A program made the position numbers and the translations under genes. DNA of 64,000 bases from Bacillota bacterium. GTDB taxonomy: Bacteria > Bacillota > Limnochordia > Limnochordales > DUMU01. Within the stretch, counting starts at the first letter, position 1. Every line of letters begins with the position of its first letter. Shown here in pieces: positions 54,652-64,000 of this stretch. The stretch is taken from the NCBI GenBank assembly GCA_012839805.1, contig DUMU01000008.1, forward strand, positions 56,630 to 120,629, in the 5' to 3' direction. The notes beneath the pieces were generated by a model, which saw only the letters and a program-made list of their open reading frames with translations, was not told where the DNA came from and did not search any database.

Positions 54652-55920
54652 TCAAGATCGACCGGCCCCCGGTTGACCCGGTGATGCCGGTGCTTCCAGG
54701 ACCAGCTGGCGGTACGTCTTCTTTCCTTTACGCAAGACCACCAGCCCGTCCTTCGCGTCGGCCAGCGTGACCAGCCGGTCGATGCTCTCCACCCGCTCCC
54801 CGTTGATCTCGATTCCCCGCTGGTCGATGAGCCGCCGCCCCTCCGAGCGGGAGCTCGCGAGTCCCGCTCGAACCAGAGCGTCCAAGATGGGGAGGCCGGC
54901 CTTCAGTTCAGCGGGGTGCACCTTCACCGAAGGGATGGCCTCCGCCTGTCCGCCCTCCCGGCCGAAGAGGGCGTCGGCGGCCGCCTGGGCTTTCTTCGCC
55001 TCCTCCTCGCCGTGCACGAGCCGGGTAACCTCGTAGGCGAGCACGCGCTTGGCCTCGTTGATCTGCTCACCCGGCAGCGCGGCCAGGCGTCTCACCTCGT
55101 CCATGGGCAAGAAGGTGTAAAGGGCGAGGAAGCGGCCGACGTCGGGGTCGTCCACGTTGCGCCAGTATTGATAGAAGTCGTAAGGGCTGGTAAGCTCGGG
55201 CGAAAGCCAGACCGCTCCCGCCTCGGTCTTTCCCATCTTCTTGCCGCTGCTCGTGGTAAGGAGCGGGAAAGTGAGCCCGTAGGCTTCGACGTCCTCTACC
55301 CGGCGGATTAGGTCGGTGCCGGCGAGTATGTTGGACCACTGGTCGTCCCCGCCCATCTGCAGCCGGCAGCCGTAGCGCCGGTAGAGCGTCAGGAAGTCGT
55401 ACGCTTGTAGCAGCATGTAGTTGAACTCAATGAAGGAAAGCCCCCGCTCGAGACGGGTGCGGAAACACTCTGCCGCCAGCATACGGTTCACCGAGAAGTG
55501 AACCCCGATCTCCCGCAGGAAGGCCACGTAGTTGAGCGGCAGGATCCAGTCGGCATTATTGAGGAGCAAGGATCGGCCGGAGAGGTCCAGGAAACGCTCT
55601 ACCTGCCGGCGGATCGACTCCGCGTGGGAGGCAATGGTCTCCCGGCTCAACATCTTGCGCATTTCGGTCTTGCCGCTCGGGTCACCAATCATGGCGGTAC
55701 CGCCACCCAGGAGGACAATGGGCCGGTGACCGGCAAGTTCCAGGTGTTTGAGGGCGATGAGGGGCAGGAGGTGCCCCAGGTGCAGGCTGGGCGCGGTGGG
55801 GTCAAAGCCCACGTAGACCGTCACCTGGGTTTCACCGAGGAGCCGTTCCACTTCCTCGGGGTGGGTCACCTGCTGCACGAAGCCCCGCTCGACCAGCGTC
55901 TGGAACGGGTTGACGGTCAT
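54652..55920 (-). CDS. tyrS: Tyrosyl-tRNA synthetase
   Basis: Class I synthetase charging tRNA-Tyr, 422 residues. The HIGH-equivalent HLGH lies in DPTAPSLHLGHLLPL, the KMSKS-equivalent reads KKMGKT, and a C-terminal S4 domain (LASSRSEGRRLIDQRGIEINGERV) completes the TyrS layout. Unlike leuS and valS it has no T-box. Its ATG overlaps the mrp stop in an ATGA junction, so it is translationally coupled to mrp and precedes etfB. Confidence 0.96.
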   Translation of the reverse strand: MTVNPFQTLVERGFVQQVTHPEEVERLLGETQVTVYVGFDPTAPSLHLGHLLPLIALKHLELAGHRPIVLLGGGTAMIGDPSGKTEMRKMLSRETIASHAESIRRQVERFLDLSGRSLLLNNADWILPLNYVAFLREIGVHFSVNRMLAAECFRTRLERGLSFIEFNYMLLQAYDFLTLYRRYGCRLQMGGDDQWSNILAGTDLIRRVEDVEAYGLTFPLLTTSSGKKMGKTEAGAVWLSPELTSPYDFYQYWRNVDDPDVGRFLALYTFLPMDEVRRLAALPGEQINEAKRVLAYEVTRLVHGEEEAKKAQAAADALFGREGGQAEAIPSVKVHPAELKAGLPILDALVRAGLASSRSEGRRLIDQRGIEINGERVESIDRLVTLADAKDGLVVLRKGKKTYRQLVLEAPASPGQPGAGRS

Positions 55921-57020
55921 TCGCCGTTGCCCCCTGCGGCTTGAGTGGCTCCGGCTCGTAGTTCCTGAGCCCGCGCATGGAAACGACCGGCGATTTCGGC
56001 GAATACCCGGGCGGTCTCCGGATCGGCCAGCGGGTTACCGGTGTCTCCCGATTCCCGCAGGCCCACCTCCAGCGGCACCCGGCCGAGGAGCGGGATGCCC
56101 AGGCGTTCGGCCATCTCGTCGGCTCCGCCGCGGCCGAAGATGGGAGTGGCTTCGCCGCAGTGCGGGCAACGGAAGTACGACATGTTCTCCACGATGCCGA
56201 GCAAGCGCTGGCGGGTCTTGCGGGCCATGGCCGCCACCCGGGAGGCCACGTTGGCCGCCACCGGTTGCGGAGTAGTCACGAGCAAGAGCATCCCCTGCGG
56301 GATAAGCTGGTACATGCTGAGGGCGATGTCGCCCGTGCCGGGCGGCATGTCTACCAGCAAGTAGTCGAGATCGGCCCAGAGCACGTCACTGAGGAACTGC
56401 TGGAAAGCTTTGGTCAACATGGGTCCGCGCCAGACCACGGGTGTCTTCTCGTCTACGAAAGAGCCCATGGATATGATCTGAACCCCGTTGGCACTCTGCG
56501 GTACGATGGCCTGGTCGTCTAAGACTACGGGCGCGTTCTCCACCCCCATCAGGTGGGGGATGCTGAAACCGTAGATGTCGGCGTCGAGGATTCCGACCCG
56601 CAGCCCTTGCCTCGTCAAAGCAACCGCCAGGTTCGCCGTCACCGTCGATTTCCCTACCCCGCCCTTGCCGCTGGTGACGCCCACGATGACGGTCTTCGTG
56701 TCTTCGTCCAGGATATGCGAACGGGCTTCGGCCCGGGGTGAAAGCTCGCCCACCAGTTGCCGGCGCTCTTGCTCGGTCATCGTGCCCAGTTTCACTTCCA
56801 CCTCTTCGATCCCGGGCACTTGCTGGAGGCGCTGGCGCACGCTTTCACTAATGGTCTTCTGTAAAGGACAGCCGGCAACCGTTAAGGCTATCTCCACCCG
56901 CACCTTACCGCCGCTTATGTCAACGGCCCTCACCATGTGCAGGTCTACAATGCTCCGGTGAAGTTCCGGATCGTAGACCTCACGCAGGGCCTGTATGATA
57001 TCCTCTTTGGTTATTGCCAC
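55917..57020 (-). CDS. mrp: Iron-sulfur cluster carrier Mrp/ApbC
   Basis: P-loop ATPase of 367 residues that carries Fe-S clusters to target proteins. An N-terminal MIP18/DUF59 domain (about 5-85) is followed by the ATPase domain with SGKGGVGKST at residues 117-126. The cluster-ligating CPHC pair is near residue 278. The GTG start is 7 bases after GGAGG. It heads an operon rich in Fe-S proteins (etfA, fixC, fixX), which fits a supply role. Confidence 0.94.
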   Translation of the reverse strand: MAITKEDIIQALREVYDPELHRSIVDLHMVRAVDISGGKVRVEIALTVAGCPLQKTISESVRQRLQQVPGIEEVEVKLGTMTEQERRQLVGELSPRAEARSHILDEDTKTVIVGVTSGKGGVGKSTVTANLAVALTRQGLRVGILDADIYGFSIPHLMGVENAPVVLDDQAIVPQSANGVQIISMGSFVDEKTPVVWRGPMLTKAFQQFLSDVLWADLDYLLVDMPPGTGDIALSMYQLIPQGMLLLVTTPQPVAANVASRVAAMARKTRQRLLGIVENMSYFRCPHCGEATPIFGRGGADEMAERLGIPLLGRVPLEVGLRESGDTGNPLADPETARVFAEIAGRFHARAQELRAGATQAAGGNGE

Positions 57021-57063
57021 GCCGAGTCCTCCCGAGAGAGTAAATCAAGTACGAACCATGCTA

Positions 57064-57092
57064 ATGGTAATCCCGAGCGTAAAGGGCGTCAA
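57064..57092 (-). promoter_or_regulatory. Sigma-A promoter of mrp-tyrS-fixABCX
   Basis: Minus-strand TTGACG (57087-57092) is spaced 17 bases from TACCAT (57064-57069), about 37 bases upstream of the mrp start. No other promoter is seen before the end of fixX. Confidence 0.78.
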
Positions 57093-57125
57093 CCGCCGCG
57101 CGTCGATTCGCGCCGGACGCGGTCA

Positions 57126-58256
57126 CTAATACGCGCGAGCCAGGGTTACGCCCTGGTAGTAGTGGGTGAGGATCTGCTGGAAATTCGCCCCCCGCCGGGC
57201 CATCCCCGCGGCCCCGTACTGAGAAAGCCCTACTCCGTGCCCGTACCCCCGGACCTCAAAGCGCAAAATGCTCCCCTGCGCTTCCACTTCAAACCAGGAA
57301 CTTGGCAGCCCCAGCGCCTCTCGCACCTCCCGGCCCGTGTAGTAATGGCCGTTCAGCTGGAGGAGCCGCACACGTCCCGAAGGGTAACGGCCAACCACCT
57401 GGACCCGGACCGTCCCGCTGCCGACCGCCGCGCCCCGGCCGGTGCCGGTTCCCGCCGAACCGGAAGCATGTGGGGATGAGGCGGAGAGCCTGGCCAGGGC
57501 CGAGGCGATAGGAATCGTAACCGTCGTCCGCCAGTAAGGGGAATCCTCTTCATAGGGGCTTTCGACCGAGCGCAAGTAAGGCAGCGCCGTAGCCCAGTAG
57601 TTCTCGCTGTCCTCCGTGCGCCCGCCGGAGGTGGAGTGGAAGGCAGGAAAGATAAGCTGGCCGTCGTGGATGATAACGACGCCGCGGGTCTCGCTGACCG
57701 CTTTTCTTATGCGGCAGATGTTCCACTGGTAAAGTAGAAAACCCCATTTCTTCTTCAGTTCTTCCTGGCTCTGCCAGGCTTGCCCGGTCCGGAAATCGGA
57801 GGACAGACTCGCCCGGGGTGCCTCGGGGATCTTGACCCCGGAGACGAGCGCCCGCAAGGCGAAGGTACGGGCCGCGATCGCCTGGGCCTTGAGTGCCTCC
57901 AGGGGGAATTGGGCCGGCATCTCGGCTGCCACTACCCCCACCAGGTACTCCTCGAGGGGGAGTTCTAGCAGCTCTTGCTCTTTTACATCCCAAAGGGTGA
58001 GGGTAGGACCGGCTGGGCCAGGGTGACCGGACCGCTCGGAAGTCACGGCCGGGGAGCGGAAGGGAGGCAAGACCGGTAACGTCACCCACGGCTGAAGCAA
58101 TAAGCCCAGGACCAGAATTAGCAGGAGCATCCAGAGGCGCCGCCGGTCTGATCGGGCTGGCCGAAGAGCCCTCCTGCCTGGAGGCCGCTGCCTGAGACGT
58201 AGCCCCGGCTGCCGGTATGAATATAACCCCAACCATCCGTGACCCGGTGCCCACAT
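57126..58256 (-). CDS. spoIID: Stage II sporulation protein D (lytic transglycosylase)
   Basis: SpoIID, 376 residues, cleaves glycan strands during engulfment with SpoIIP. A basic N-terminus and a single membrane anchor (about residues 42-60) lead to the SpoIID domain with LEEYLVGVVAAEMPAQFPLEALKAQAIAARTFAL and HSTSGGRTEDSENYW. It closes with YGHGVGLSQYGAAGMA. I use the ATG at 58256 because GGGAGG precedes it by four bases; the upstream in-frame start at 58292 has none. Confidence 0.94.
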   Translation of the reverse strand: MWAPGHGWLGLYSYRQPGLRLRQRPPGRRALRPARSDRRRLWMLLLILVLGLLLQPWVTLPVLPPFRSPAVTSERSGHPGPAGPTLTLWDVKEQELLELPLEEYLVGVVAAEMPAQFPLEALKAQAIAARTFALRALVSGVKIPEAPRASLSSDFRTGQAWQSQEELKKKWGFLLYQWNICRIRKAVSETRGVVIIHDGQLIFPAFHSTSGGRTEDSENYWATALPYLRSVESPYEEDSPYWRTTVTIPIASALARLSASSPHASGSAGTGTGRGAAVGSGTVRVQVVGRYPSGRVRLLQLNGHYYTGREVREALGLPSSWFEVEAQGSILRFEVRGYGHGVGLSQYGAAGMARRGANFQQILTHYYQGVTLARAY

Positions 58257-58347
58257 CGTGCCTCCCGAACCCGGGCTGTCTACTGGTTTCACCCCTCACC
58301 GGTATTCGGGAAAGTGGCAGCGTAGTACGGCCGAAGTCACGGCTGGC

Positions 58348-59205
58348 TCAATTCGAGGCCGGCTCGATCACCTCGGCTTCGGAAAAACCGCGGCGGCGCA
58401 GGTCTTCGGCGAACGCATACGCGTTCTTACGGCTTCTGAACGCCCCCACCTGCACCACCACCTGGTTGCTGCCCGGTCCTGCCTTGGTCACCCAGATATC
58501 CAGCTGGGCTGCTTTAGCTTGCTCGACCAGGGAGTCAGCGGCCTCCCGGCTGTCCCGCCGCCCCACGATCACCCGGTAGAGCCCCGAGGACTTCGTTGCT
58601 CCTGCCTCTGGCGACTGGTGCGCGGAGGAGGGGGACCCGGGCGACGACACCGGCGGCGCCGCCGGCTTGGGCTCAGGCTTTGGCTGAGGGGAAGGTTGAG
58701 AAGAAGGTTGGGTAGCAAGTTGGGAAGTAGACCCGGAACTTCCAGCTGCCGGGGTCTCCGGCGGTGGTGTTTCTGGCCCGACGGTGGGTAGCGAGATGGC
58801 GGGTGACTCACCTTGAACAAGAGGCGGCAGTACCTCCCCCTCGTTGGCCTCGCCTGCCCCACCCGCTGCCGCCCCGGCGGTTGTATCTGACCCCGGGCCG
58901 GCAGTTTCACTGCGAGTCGCGTCCGCGTTTTGGGAGCCGGGACCCGTCGTAAGCCCCTGGCTGGCGACGGGGACGGAAGGTTCTCGGCCATCCCCGCCCG
59001 GGTTTCCTAAGATTCGCAGTCCGACGTAGTATCCCAGCGCGAGACAGGCGAACACGGCGATGATGTAGAGGATAGTCGCCTGGGGACGATAGCTTTTGGC
59101 TTTCTTGGTCCTGGCCCTGCCTGCTACTTTGGTTACTTCCGGTGACGGCGGAGCCGGCTTGCCGGCCGGCTTGACACGCCCCGCTCTATGCCTGCCCCCG
59201 TGCAT
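58348..59205 (-). CDS. SPOR-domain membrane protein
   Basis: Bitopic protein of 285 residues. A basic cytoplasmic N-terminus (about 1-42) and one membrane segment (about 43-65) are followed by a Pro/Ser/Gly-rich stretch of about 130 residues and a C-terminal SPOR domain. The domain is recognisable in YRVIVGRRDSREAADSLVEQAKAA and VVVQVGAFRSRKNAYAFAEDLRRRGF. SPOR domains bind glycan stripped of stem peptides at septa. It lies 4 bases after folC and upstream of spoIID, which is consistent with an envelope or sporulation role. Confidence 0.88.
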   Translation of the reverse strand: MHGGRHRAGRVKPAGKPAPPSPEVTKVAGRARTKKAKSYRPQATILYIIAVFACLALGYYVGLRILGNPGGDGREPSVPVASQGLTTGPGSQNADATRSETAGPGSDTTAGAAAGGAGEANEGEVLPPLVQGESPAISLPTVGPETPPPETPAAGSSGSTSQLATQPSSQPSPQPKPEPKPAAPPVSSPGSPSSAHQSPEAGATKSSGLYRVIVGRRDSREAADSLVEQAKAAQLDIWVTKAGPGSNQVVVQVGAFRSRKNAYAFAEDLRRRGFSEAEVIEPASN

Positions 59206-59209
59206 CTTG

Positions 59210-60697
59210 TCATCCCCCCACGCGTTCCACCTGGTTCATCTTCTTGGCATAGGTCTTCCATTCCTGCCGCCAGAGCGGCCTGACGTCCCCCACCAGATAC
59301 AGCGAGCCGCATACCAGCACGGTGCCCTGCGGCCCGGCCAAGGTTAATGCCTGCTCGACCGCCCGTTCCGGGTCATGGGCCGCGACCCAACCCGATGGGA
59401 GACGCAGGCCTGATGCGCGCACGTACCCGACCAACTCCTCCGGGGAGGCGGGACGGCTCCGGGGATGCCGGGGGCGGGTGGCCACGAACCCGTCGGAGAG
59501 GGGCAGGATCTCACCCAGTACCGCTGGCCAGTCTTTGGCGGCCAGCGTGCCGTAGACGATGATGAGCGGGCGGCTCGGCCGGAGAACCTGTAGCGCCCGG
59601 GCCAGGGCCCGGGCGGCGGAAGGGTTGTGGGCCCCGTCGAGGACCACGCGCGGGGCAAAAGCGACGGTCTCCAGCCGCCCGGGCCATTGTACCCGCTCGA
59701 GTCCTTCCCGGATCGCGCTCCAGGGCTCCCCTGCCTTTCCCAGCCTCCCCTGCCGGCGGGTCCAGGCGAGCACCGCCGCCGCGGCCACGGCTCCGTTTAC
59801 CCCCTGGTGTGCACCGGCCAGGGGAATCCGCAGCTCGATTCCTTGCCGGTTCTCCTTCACGGTAAACGTTGTGCCTTCCCAACTCGTCTCGCGAACTTCT
59901 ACCGTCCATCGCCCATATGTAGGTGTCTGCGCCGCCCCCTCTGACCTGGCCTCGGAGGCGGTCAGAGCTGAAGGTGCAACAGATGCGGTAGGTTCCTCCG
60001 TCACCCAGACGGCGTCGACCGTCCCCACCTGCCGCAATCGTTCCTCGATGACCATGGCCGCTTCCGTGGCCTGGGGCGCGATGACTGCCGCCGCTCCCGG
60101 TTTGATGATGGCAGCCTTCTCACCCGCGATCGCTACCAGGGTACTCCCCAGAACCTCGGTATGATCGAGCCCGATGGGGGTGATCACTGACACCTCCGGC
60201 GAAACCACGTTGGTCGCATCGAGCCGGCCCCCGAGCCCTACCTCCACCACCACGGCCTCGACCCCGGCCCGGGCGAAGGCGAGGAAGCCGGCGGCAGTAT
60301 AGAGCTCGAACTGGGTCGCCGGCCCGAGCTCGGGCCGGACCTCTTCGACCTGTGCCGCCGCGCTCAAGGTCTCGGCCACTACCCGGGCAAACTCCGGCTC
60401 CGGCAGTGGCCTGCCATCGATGGCCACTCGTTCGGTTGGCGACGAGAGGTGGGGGGAGGTGAAGAGACCTACGCGTAACCCTGCCGTTTGCAGGATGGCA
60501 GCTATGGCCGCCGCCGTTCCCCCCTTCCCGTTCGTCCCCGCTACGTGAACCACCGGGAATGCCCGCTCGGGGTGACCGAGCCGCGACAGAATCGCTTCGG
60601 TTCGTTCGAGTCCCGGTCGCATACCGAATCGTTCCCGGGCTGCCACCGCGGCCACCGCTTCCGCGTAGGTCATTGCCATCCGCGTCGCACGTATCAC
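59210..60697 (-). CDS. folC: Folylpolyglutamate synthase/dihydrofolate synthase
   Basis: Mur-ligase-like enzyme adding glutamate to folates, 495 residues. The P-loop [14 protein letters not shown] and [15 protein letters not shown] are near the N-terminus, with [14 protein letters not shown] and [10 protein letters not shown] further on. An Ala/Ser/Glu-rich insertion of about 30 residues near 235-265 makes it longer than usual. I choose the GTG at 60697, whose GTGA overlaps the valS stop and has GAGGGG at good spacing. valS-folC is a standard Firmicute pair. Confidence 0.95.
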   Translation of the reverse strand: MIRATRMAMTYAEAVAAVAARERFGMRPGLERTEAILSRLGHPERAFPVVHVAGTNGKGGTAAAIAAILQTAGLRVGLFTSPHLSSPTERVAIDGRPLPEPEFARVVAETLSAAAQVEEVRPELGPATQFELYTAAGFLAFARAGVEAVVVEVGLGGRLDATNVVSPEVSVITPIGLDHTEVLGSTLVAIAGEKAAIIKPGAAAVIAPQATEAAMVIEERLRQVGTVDAVWVTEEPTASVAPSALTASEARSEGAAQTPTYGRWTVEVRETSWEGTTFTVKENRQGIELRIPLAGAHQGVNGAVAAAAVLAWTRRQGRLGKAGEPWSAIREGLERVQWPGRLETVAFAPRVVLDGAHNPSAARALARALQVLRPSRPLIIVYGTLAAKDWPAVLGEILPLSDGFVATRPRHPRSRPASPEELVGYVRASGLRLPSGWVAAHDPERAVEQALTLAGPQGTVLVCGSLYLVGDVRPLWRQEWKTYAKKMNQVERVGG

Positions 60698-63660
60698 GAC
60701 CGGCACCCCTCGGCACCGGCCCCGTCTCCGGCCTCCGGTCCGGTGACCCCGGCCAGCAGCGCCAGCCGGGCGGCGAGCTTGGCCTTGATCTCTTCGTAAC
60801 GGGCAAGTCTTTCCTTTTCCCGTTCCACCACCGATGGAGGCGCCTTGGCAACGAAGCGTTCGTCGGCAAGACGCCTGGCCGAGCGTTCGGCCTCGGTCCT
60901 TGCTTGGGCAAGCTCTTTCTCAAGGCGCGCCTTTTCGGCCGCCAGATCCACCATCCCGGCGAGAGGCAGGTAAATCTCGACGCCGCCTGCCACCACGGCC
61001 AGCGCCTGGTGGGGACGGGCCGCCCCGGTGTCGTGCATTTCCACCCCTTCGGGATCGAGGCCGGCCAGCTGCTGCATTAGCTCCGGCGAATCCCCCAGCG
61101 TCCGCAGGGAAGGCTCGCTTCCGTAGAAGAGGGCCCGGATCTTGCGCCCGGGAGCGACCTGCAGCTCCGCCCGGAGGTTGCGGATGGCGCCGATCACCTC
61201 CCGCAAGAGCCCCACCTCCCTCTCGGCCTCCTCATCGATCAACCGGGGGTCGGCAGTAGGCCACGGTTGAATCATGATGGAGCGCACCCGGCGTTGGGAG
61301 GGTGGTCCCCCGGCCCCTCCGTCGCCTGACCCTTCCCCGGGCCCCGGCGGGTCGGGCAGGCGCTGCCACAGCTCTTCCGTGACGAACGGCATGAAGGGGT
61401 GCAACATCTCCAGGGTGCTGCGGAGCACGAACCAGAGCACCTGCCGGGTTGCCTCCCGCGCGGGCCCGGGCGCACCGTAGAGCCGCGGCTTGCTCATCTC
61501 GATATACCAGTCGCACAGCTCATCCCAGATGAAATCGTAAAGCTCGCGGGCGGCTTCGCCCAGGTCGTACTCCTCCAGGTGATGCGTGAGCTCGCGGGCG
61601 GCGCGACTCCAGCGGGAGAGAATCCACCGGTCCGCCAGGCTCAGGTCCTTCCGATGCGCCGCCACCCAGCCGGCCATGCGGGCGACCGTACCGGAGGTCC
61701 CCGGTATGGCCGGGAGCTCCGGTGAGAAGCCCTCCAGGTTCAACAGGGCAAAACGGGTAGCATTCCAGACCTTATTGGCGAAATTACGGGAGGCCTCCAC
61801 TCGTTCCGGTACATAGCGCATGTCGTTGCCGGGCCCTACCCCGTTCACCAGCGTGAACCGGAGAGCGTCCGCCCCGTACTCCTCGATCACGTCGATGGGA
61901 TCGATGCCGTTGCCCAGGGATTTACTCATCTTCCGGCCCAGGGCATCCCGCACCAGCCCGTGGATGAGCACCGTCCGGAAGGGCACGTCTCCCATGAACT
62001 CCAGGCCCATGAAAACCATGCGGGCGACCCAGAAGAAGATGATGTCGAAGCCGGTGACGAGGAGCGTCGTCGGATACCAGTGCTCAAGCTCCGGCGTCTG
62101 CTCAGGCCAGCCCAGGGTGGAAAAAGGCCAAAGCGCCGAGGAAAACCAGGTATCGAGCACGTCCGGATCCTGGCGGATCTCGCTTCCCCGTGCTCCGCAG
62201 CGGGGACACTCCTCGGGGTCATCGGTCGCCGCCCACCGGTGACCGCACCGGTCGCAGTACCAGACCGGGATCCGGTGACCCCACCAGAGCTGCCGGGATA
62301 TGCACCAGTCCCGTACGTTCTCCACCCAGTTCAAAAAGAGCGTGGTGAACCGCTCCGGGACGAAGCGCACCCGCCCCTCCCGCACCGCCGCCAGGGCCGG
62401 TTCGGCCAGGGGGCGCATGCGCACGAACCACTGTTGGGAAACTAGCGGCTCGACCACCGTCCCGCAGCGGCTGCAGTGCCCGACCGCGTGGCGCAGCGGC
62501 TCGACCTTCACTAGATACCCTTGGGCCTCGAGATCCGCGACCACCCGCCGGCGGCACTCCTCCCGGCTCAAGCCCCGGTACGGCACGGGCACGGCGTCCG
62601 TCATGCGGGCATCCTCGTCGATGACCTTCACCATCTCCAGCGCGTGCCGGCGCCCCATGTCGAAGTCGTTGGGATCGTGGGCCGGCGTGACCTTCACCGC
62701 CCCCGTGCCAAACTCGGGGTCGACATACTCGTCGGCGAAAACGGGCAGCTCCCGGCCCACCAGAGGGAGCAGTGCCCGGCGGCCCACCAGCCCCCGGTAG
62801 CGCTCGTCCTGCGGGTGAACTGCTATGCCGGTATCCCCCAGCATGGTTTCAGGCCGGGTGGTCGCCACCACGATGAACTCACCCGTCTGAGCGGCCGCAG
62901 AAGAGGAAGCGGCAGCCGGTGAGGAAGAGGGCAGGAGCGGATAACGGATGTAATAGAGGCTCCCGTCGCTCTCTTCGTGTTCGACCTCGATGTCCGACAA
63001 GGCAGTACGGCAGCGGGGACAGCAGTTGATGATGTAATCTCCCTGGTAAATGAGCCCCTTTTCGTAGAGCCGAACGAATACCTCCCGCACCGCCCGGGAA
63101 CACCCTTCATCCATGGTGAACCTTTCCCGATTCCAGTCGCAGGAGCTGCCCAGCCGCTGCAACTGCTGGATGATGCGGTGGCCGTAGTGCTCCTTCCAGG
63201 CCCAGACCCGTTCCAGGAAGGCCTCTCTCCCCAGGTCGTAGCGGGTCTTGCCCTCCTTGGCCAGCTCTTCTTCCACGCGAATCTGGGTGGCAATGCCTGC
63301 GTGATCCGTGCCGGGTATCCAGACGGCATTCTTCCCCCGCATCCGTTCCCAGCGGACCAGGATATCCTGCATCGTGTTGTCGAGGGCGTGTCCCATGTGG
63401 AGCTGGCCGGTCACGTTGGGCGGCGGGATCACCATCGAAAATGGTTCACGGTTGGGATCGACTTCGGCAGAAAAGAGTCGTTCCCGCAGCCAGAAATCGT
63501 ACCAGCGAGGCTCGATCTCTCTGGGATCGTACGCCTTCGGCAGTCCGAACGCTTCCTGGCTCCTACCAGCGCTGGTTGCCGTAGTAGTTTCCATGCTCTC
63601 TTCCGCCACTCCCGTTTCCCCCTCGCCTTTCCTTGGTCTTTCCCTTACCTGACCTTTCAT
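60694..63660 (-). CDS. valS: Valyl-tRNA synthetase
   Basis: Class I synthetase charging tRNA-Val, 988 residues from the ATG at 63660. The HIGH motif is in [17 protein letters not shown], the KMSKS motif in [15 protein letters not shown], an editing domain lies between, and a C-terminal coiled coil (about 60 residues) closes the protein. The start is uncertain: 63660 has AAGGA close by, and ATG 63594 has GGAAGAG. The open frame to 63789 runs into the T-box terminator and is rejected. Expression is controlled by the upstream valine T-box. Confidence 0.95.
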   Translation of the reverse strand: MKGQVRERPRKGEGETGVAEESMETTTATSAGRSQEAFGLPKAYDPREIEPRWYDFWLRERLFSAEVDPNREPFSMVIPPPNVTGQLHMGHALDNTMQDILVRWERMRGKNAVWIPGTDHAGIATQIRVEEELAKEGKTRYDLGREAFLERVWAWKEHYGHRIIQQLQRLGSSCDWNRERFTMDEGCSRAVREVFVRLYEKGLIYQGDYIINCCPRCRTALSDIEVEHEESDGSLYYIRYPLLPSSSPAAASSSAAAQTGEFIVVATTRPETMLGDTGIAVHPQDERYRGLVGRRALLPLVGRELPVFADEYVDPEFGTGAVKVTPAHDPNDFDMGRRHALEMVKVIDEDARMTDAVPVPYRGLSREECRRRVVADLEAQGYLVKVEPLRHAVGHCSRCGTVVEPLVSQQWFVRMRPLAEPALAAVREGRVRFVPERFTTLFLNWVENVRDWCISRQLWWGHRIPVWYCDRCGHRWAATDDPEECPRCGARGSEIRQDPDVLDTWFSSALWPFSTLGWPEQTPELEHWYPTTLLVTGFDIIFFWVARMVFMGLEFMGDVPFRTVLIHGLVRDALGRKMSKSLGNGIDPIDVIEEYGADALRFTLVNGVGPGNDMRYVPERVEASRNFANKVWNATRFALLNLEGFSPELPAIPGTSGTVARMAGWVAAHRKDLSLADRWILSRWSRAARELTHHLEEYDLGEAARELYDFIWDELCDWYIEMSKPRLYGAPGPAREATRQVLWFVLRSTLEMLHPFMPFVTEELWQRLPDPPGPGEGSGDGGAGGPPSQRRVRSIMIQPWPTADPRLIDEEAEREVGLLREVIGAIRNLRAELQVAPGRKIRALFYGSEPSLRTLGDSPELMQQLAGLDPEGVEMHDTGAARPHQALAVVAGGVEIYLPLAGMVDLAAEKARLEKELAQARTEAERSARRLADERFVAKAPPSVVEREKERLARYEEIKAKLAARLALLAGVTGPEAGDGAGAEGCRS

Positions 63661-63739
63661 GTTTCCTTGCCCGCAGCCCGGGGTTGTTGCCTCCTGGAGG
63701 CAATGGAGGCAAGAACCCGCAGAACAACAGCGGAACAAC

Positions 63740-64000
63740 AAAAAACCTCTTTCGCTCCCAGGGCGAAAGAGGCACTTCCGCGGTACCACCTGAATTCCTG
63801 AGCCATCCCGCAGCCGTCTGCCGCCGGCTTGGCCCAGGCGCTCCTGCTCGGTAACGGCAAGACCCGGCTGCCGCTACTCCCTCGCTACCCGGTGGGTCGT
63901 TTCGCAGCAGCAGCTCCGGAGCGACCTTCAGCCGGTGAACAGAACGGGCCTTCCACCCCCCGAGCCCGTCTCGCTCGCTGCTCCGGCCGGCTTACTCCTC
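63740..64000 (-). promoter_or_regulatory. Valine T-box leader of valS (runs off the window)
   Basis: Stem I opens with GAGGAGTAAG at the window edge. The specifier GUC (Val) is at 63923-63925 in GAAGGTCGCTCCGGAG, and the conserved GCCGTTACC follows near 63850-63858. The T-box sequence GGTGGTACCGCGG is at 63778-63790. The terminator hairpin is at 63746-63772: a 10-bp stem CCTCTTTCGC/GCGAAAGAGG followed by TTTTTT. It is a conventional T-box without any embedded gene, and a useful contrast to the leuS leader. Confidence 0.93.

Overview
The window reads as chromosomal housekeeping DNA of a GC-rich, spore-forming Gram-positive bacterium (Bacillota, Clostridia-like). The evidence is: sporulation genes (yqfC, yqfD, spoIIP, gpr, a SpoIVFB-type protease, spoIID); hrcA with a perfect CIRCE operator; two T-box leaders; ribosomal protein L27 with the Firmicute LQLFA prosequence beside the Prp protease; and a MinCDE system, which points to Clostridia rather than Bacilli. 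Species cannot be named from sequence alone. Every protein gene except rpsT lies on the minus strand, so the map is read from high to low coordinates. I saw no transposase, integrase, phage gene or CRISPR array.

Layout in transcription order. 64000-57126: valS behind a valine T-box, then folC, a SPOR-domain protein and spoIID. 57092-50613: a promoter followed by mrp, tyrS and a fixABCX electron-bifurcating cluster. 50570-39891: a promoter, then DUF4321, maf, radC, mreBCD, mrdA, minCDE, rodA and a SpoIVFB-like protease (cell shape, division-site selection, sporulation). 39894-37601: rng behind a long leader. 37604-36331: promoter, rplU, prp, rpmA and terminator. 36279-30221: obgE, proB, proA, nadD, an RRM protein, a terminator hairpin, yqeK and rsfS. 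30200-27259: the leuS promoter and leucine T-box leader, with a complete tRNA-Ala(GGC) gene inside it, then leuS. 27186-22568: a large structured intergenic element, comEA, comEC and holA. 22257-22595: rpsT on the plus strand, overlapping holA tail to tail. 22142-16917: gpr, spoIIP, murJ and a small membrane protein. 16769-13694: lepA and hemW. 13697-4993: the hrcA-grpE-dnaK-dnaJ-prmA-mtaB heat-shock operon and an AEC transporter. 4898-1: a HIT protein, rpsU, a terminator, yqfC, yqfD, phoH and pgpH (cut by the window edge).

The most unusual feature is the leuS leader. Stem I with a CUC specifier, the conserved central motifs, and the antiterminator/terminator are all present in order. An intact tRNA-Ala gene with encoded CCA occupies what should be the loop of stem III. 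RNase P processing of that tRNA would cut the sensor domain away from the antiterminator, and the leuS promoter and T-box terminator would also serve as the tRNA transcription unit. Second-tier observations are the structured element upstream of comEA, three promoters whose -35 hexamer contains the upstream gene's stop codon, the mrp-tyrS-fixABCX operon, and long low-complexity tails on MurJ and MreC.
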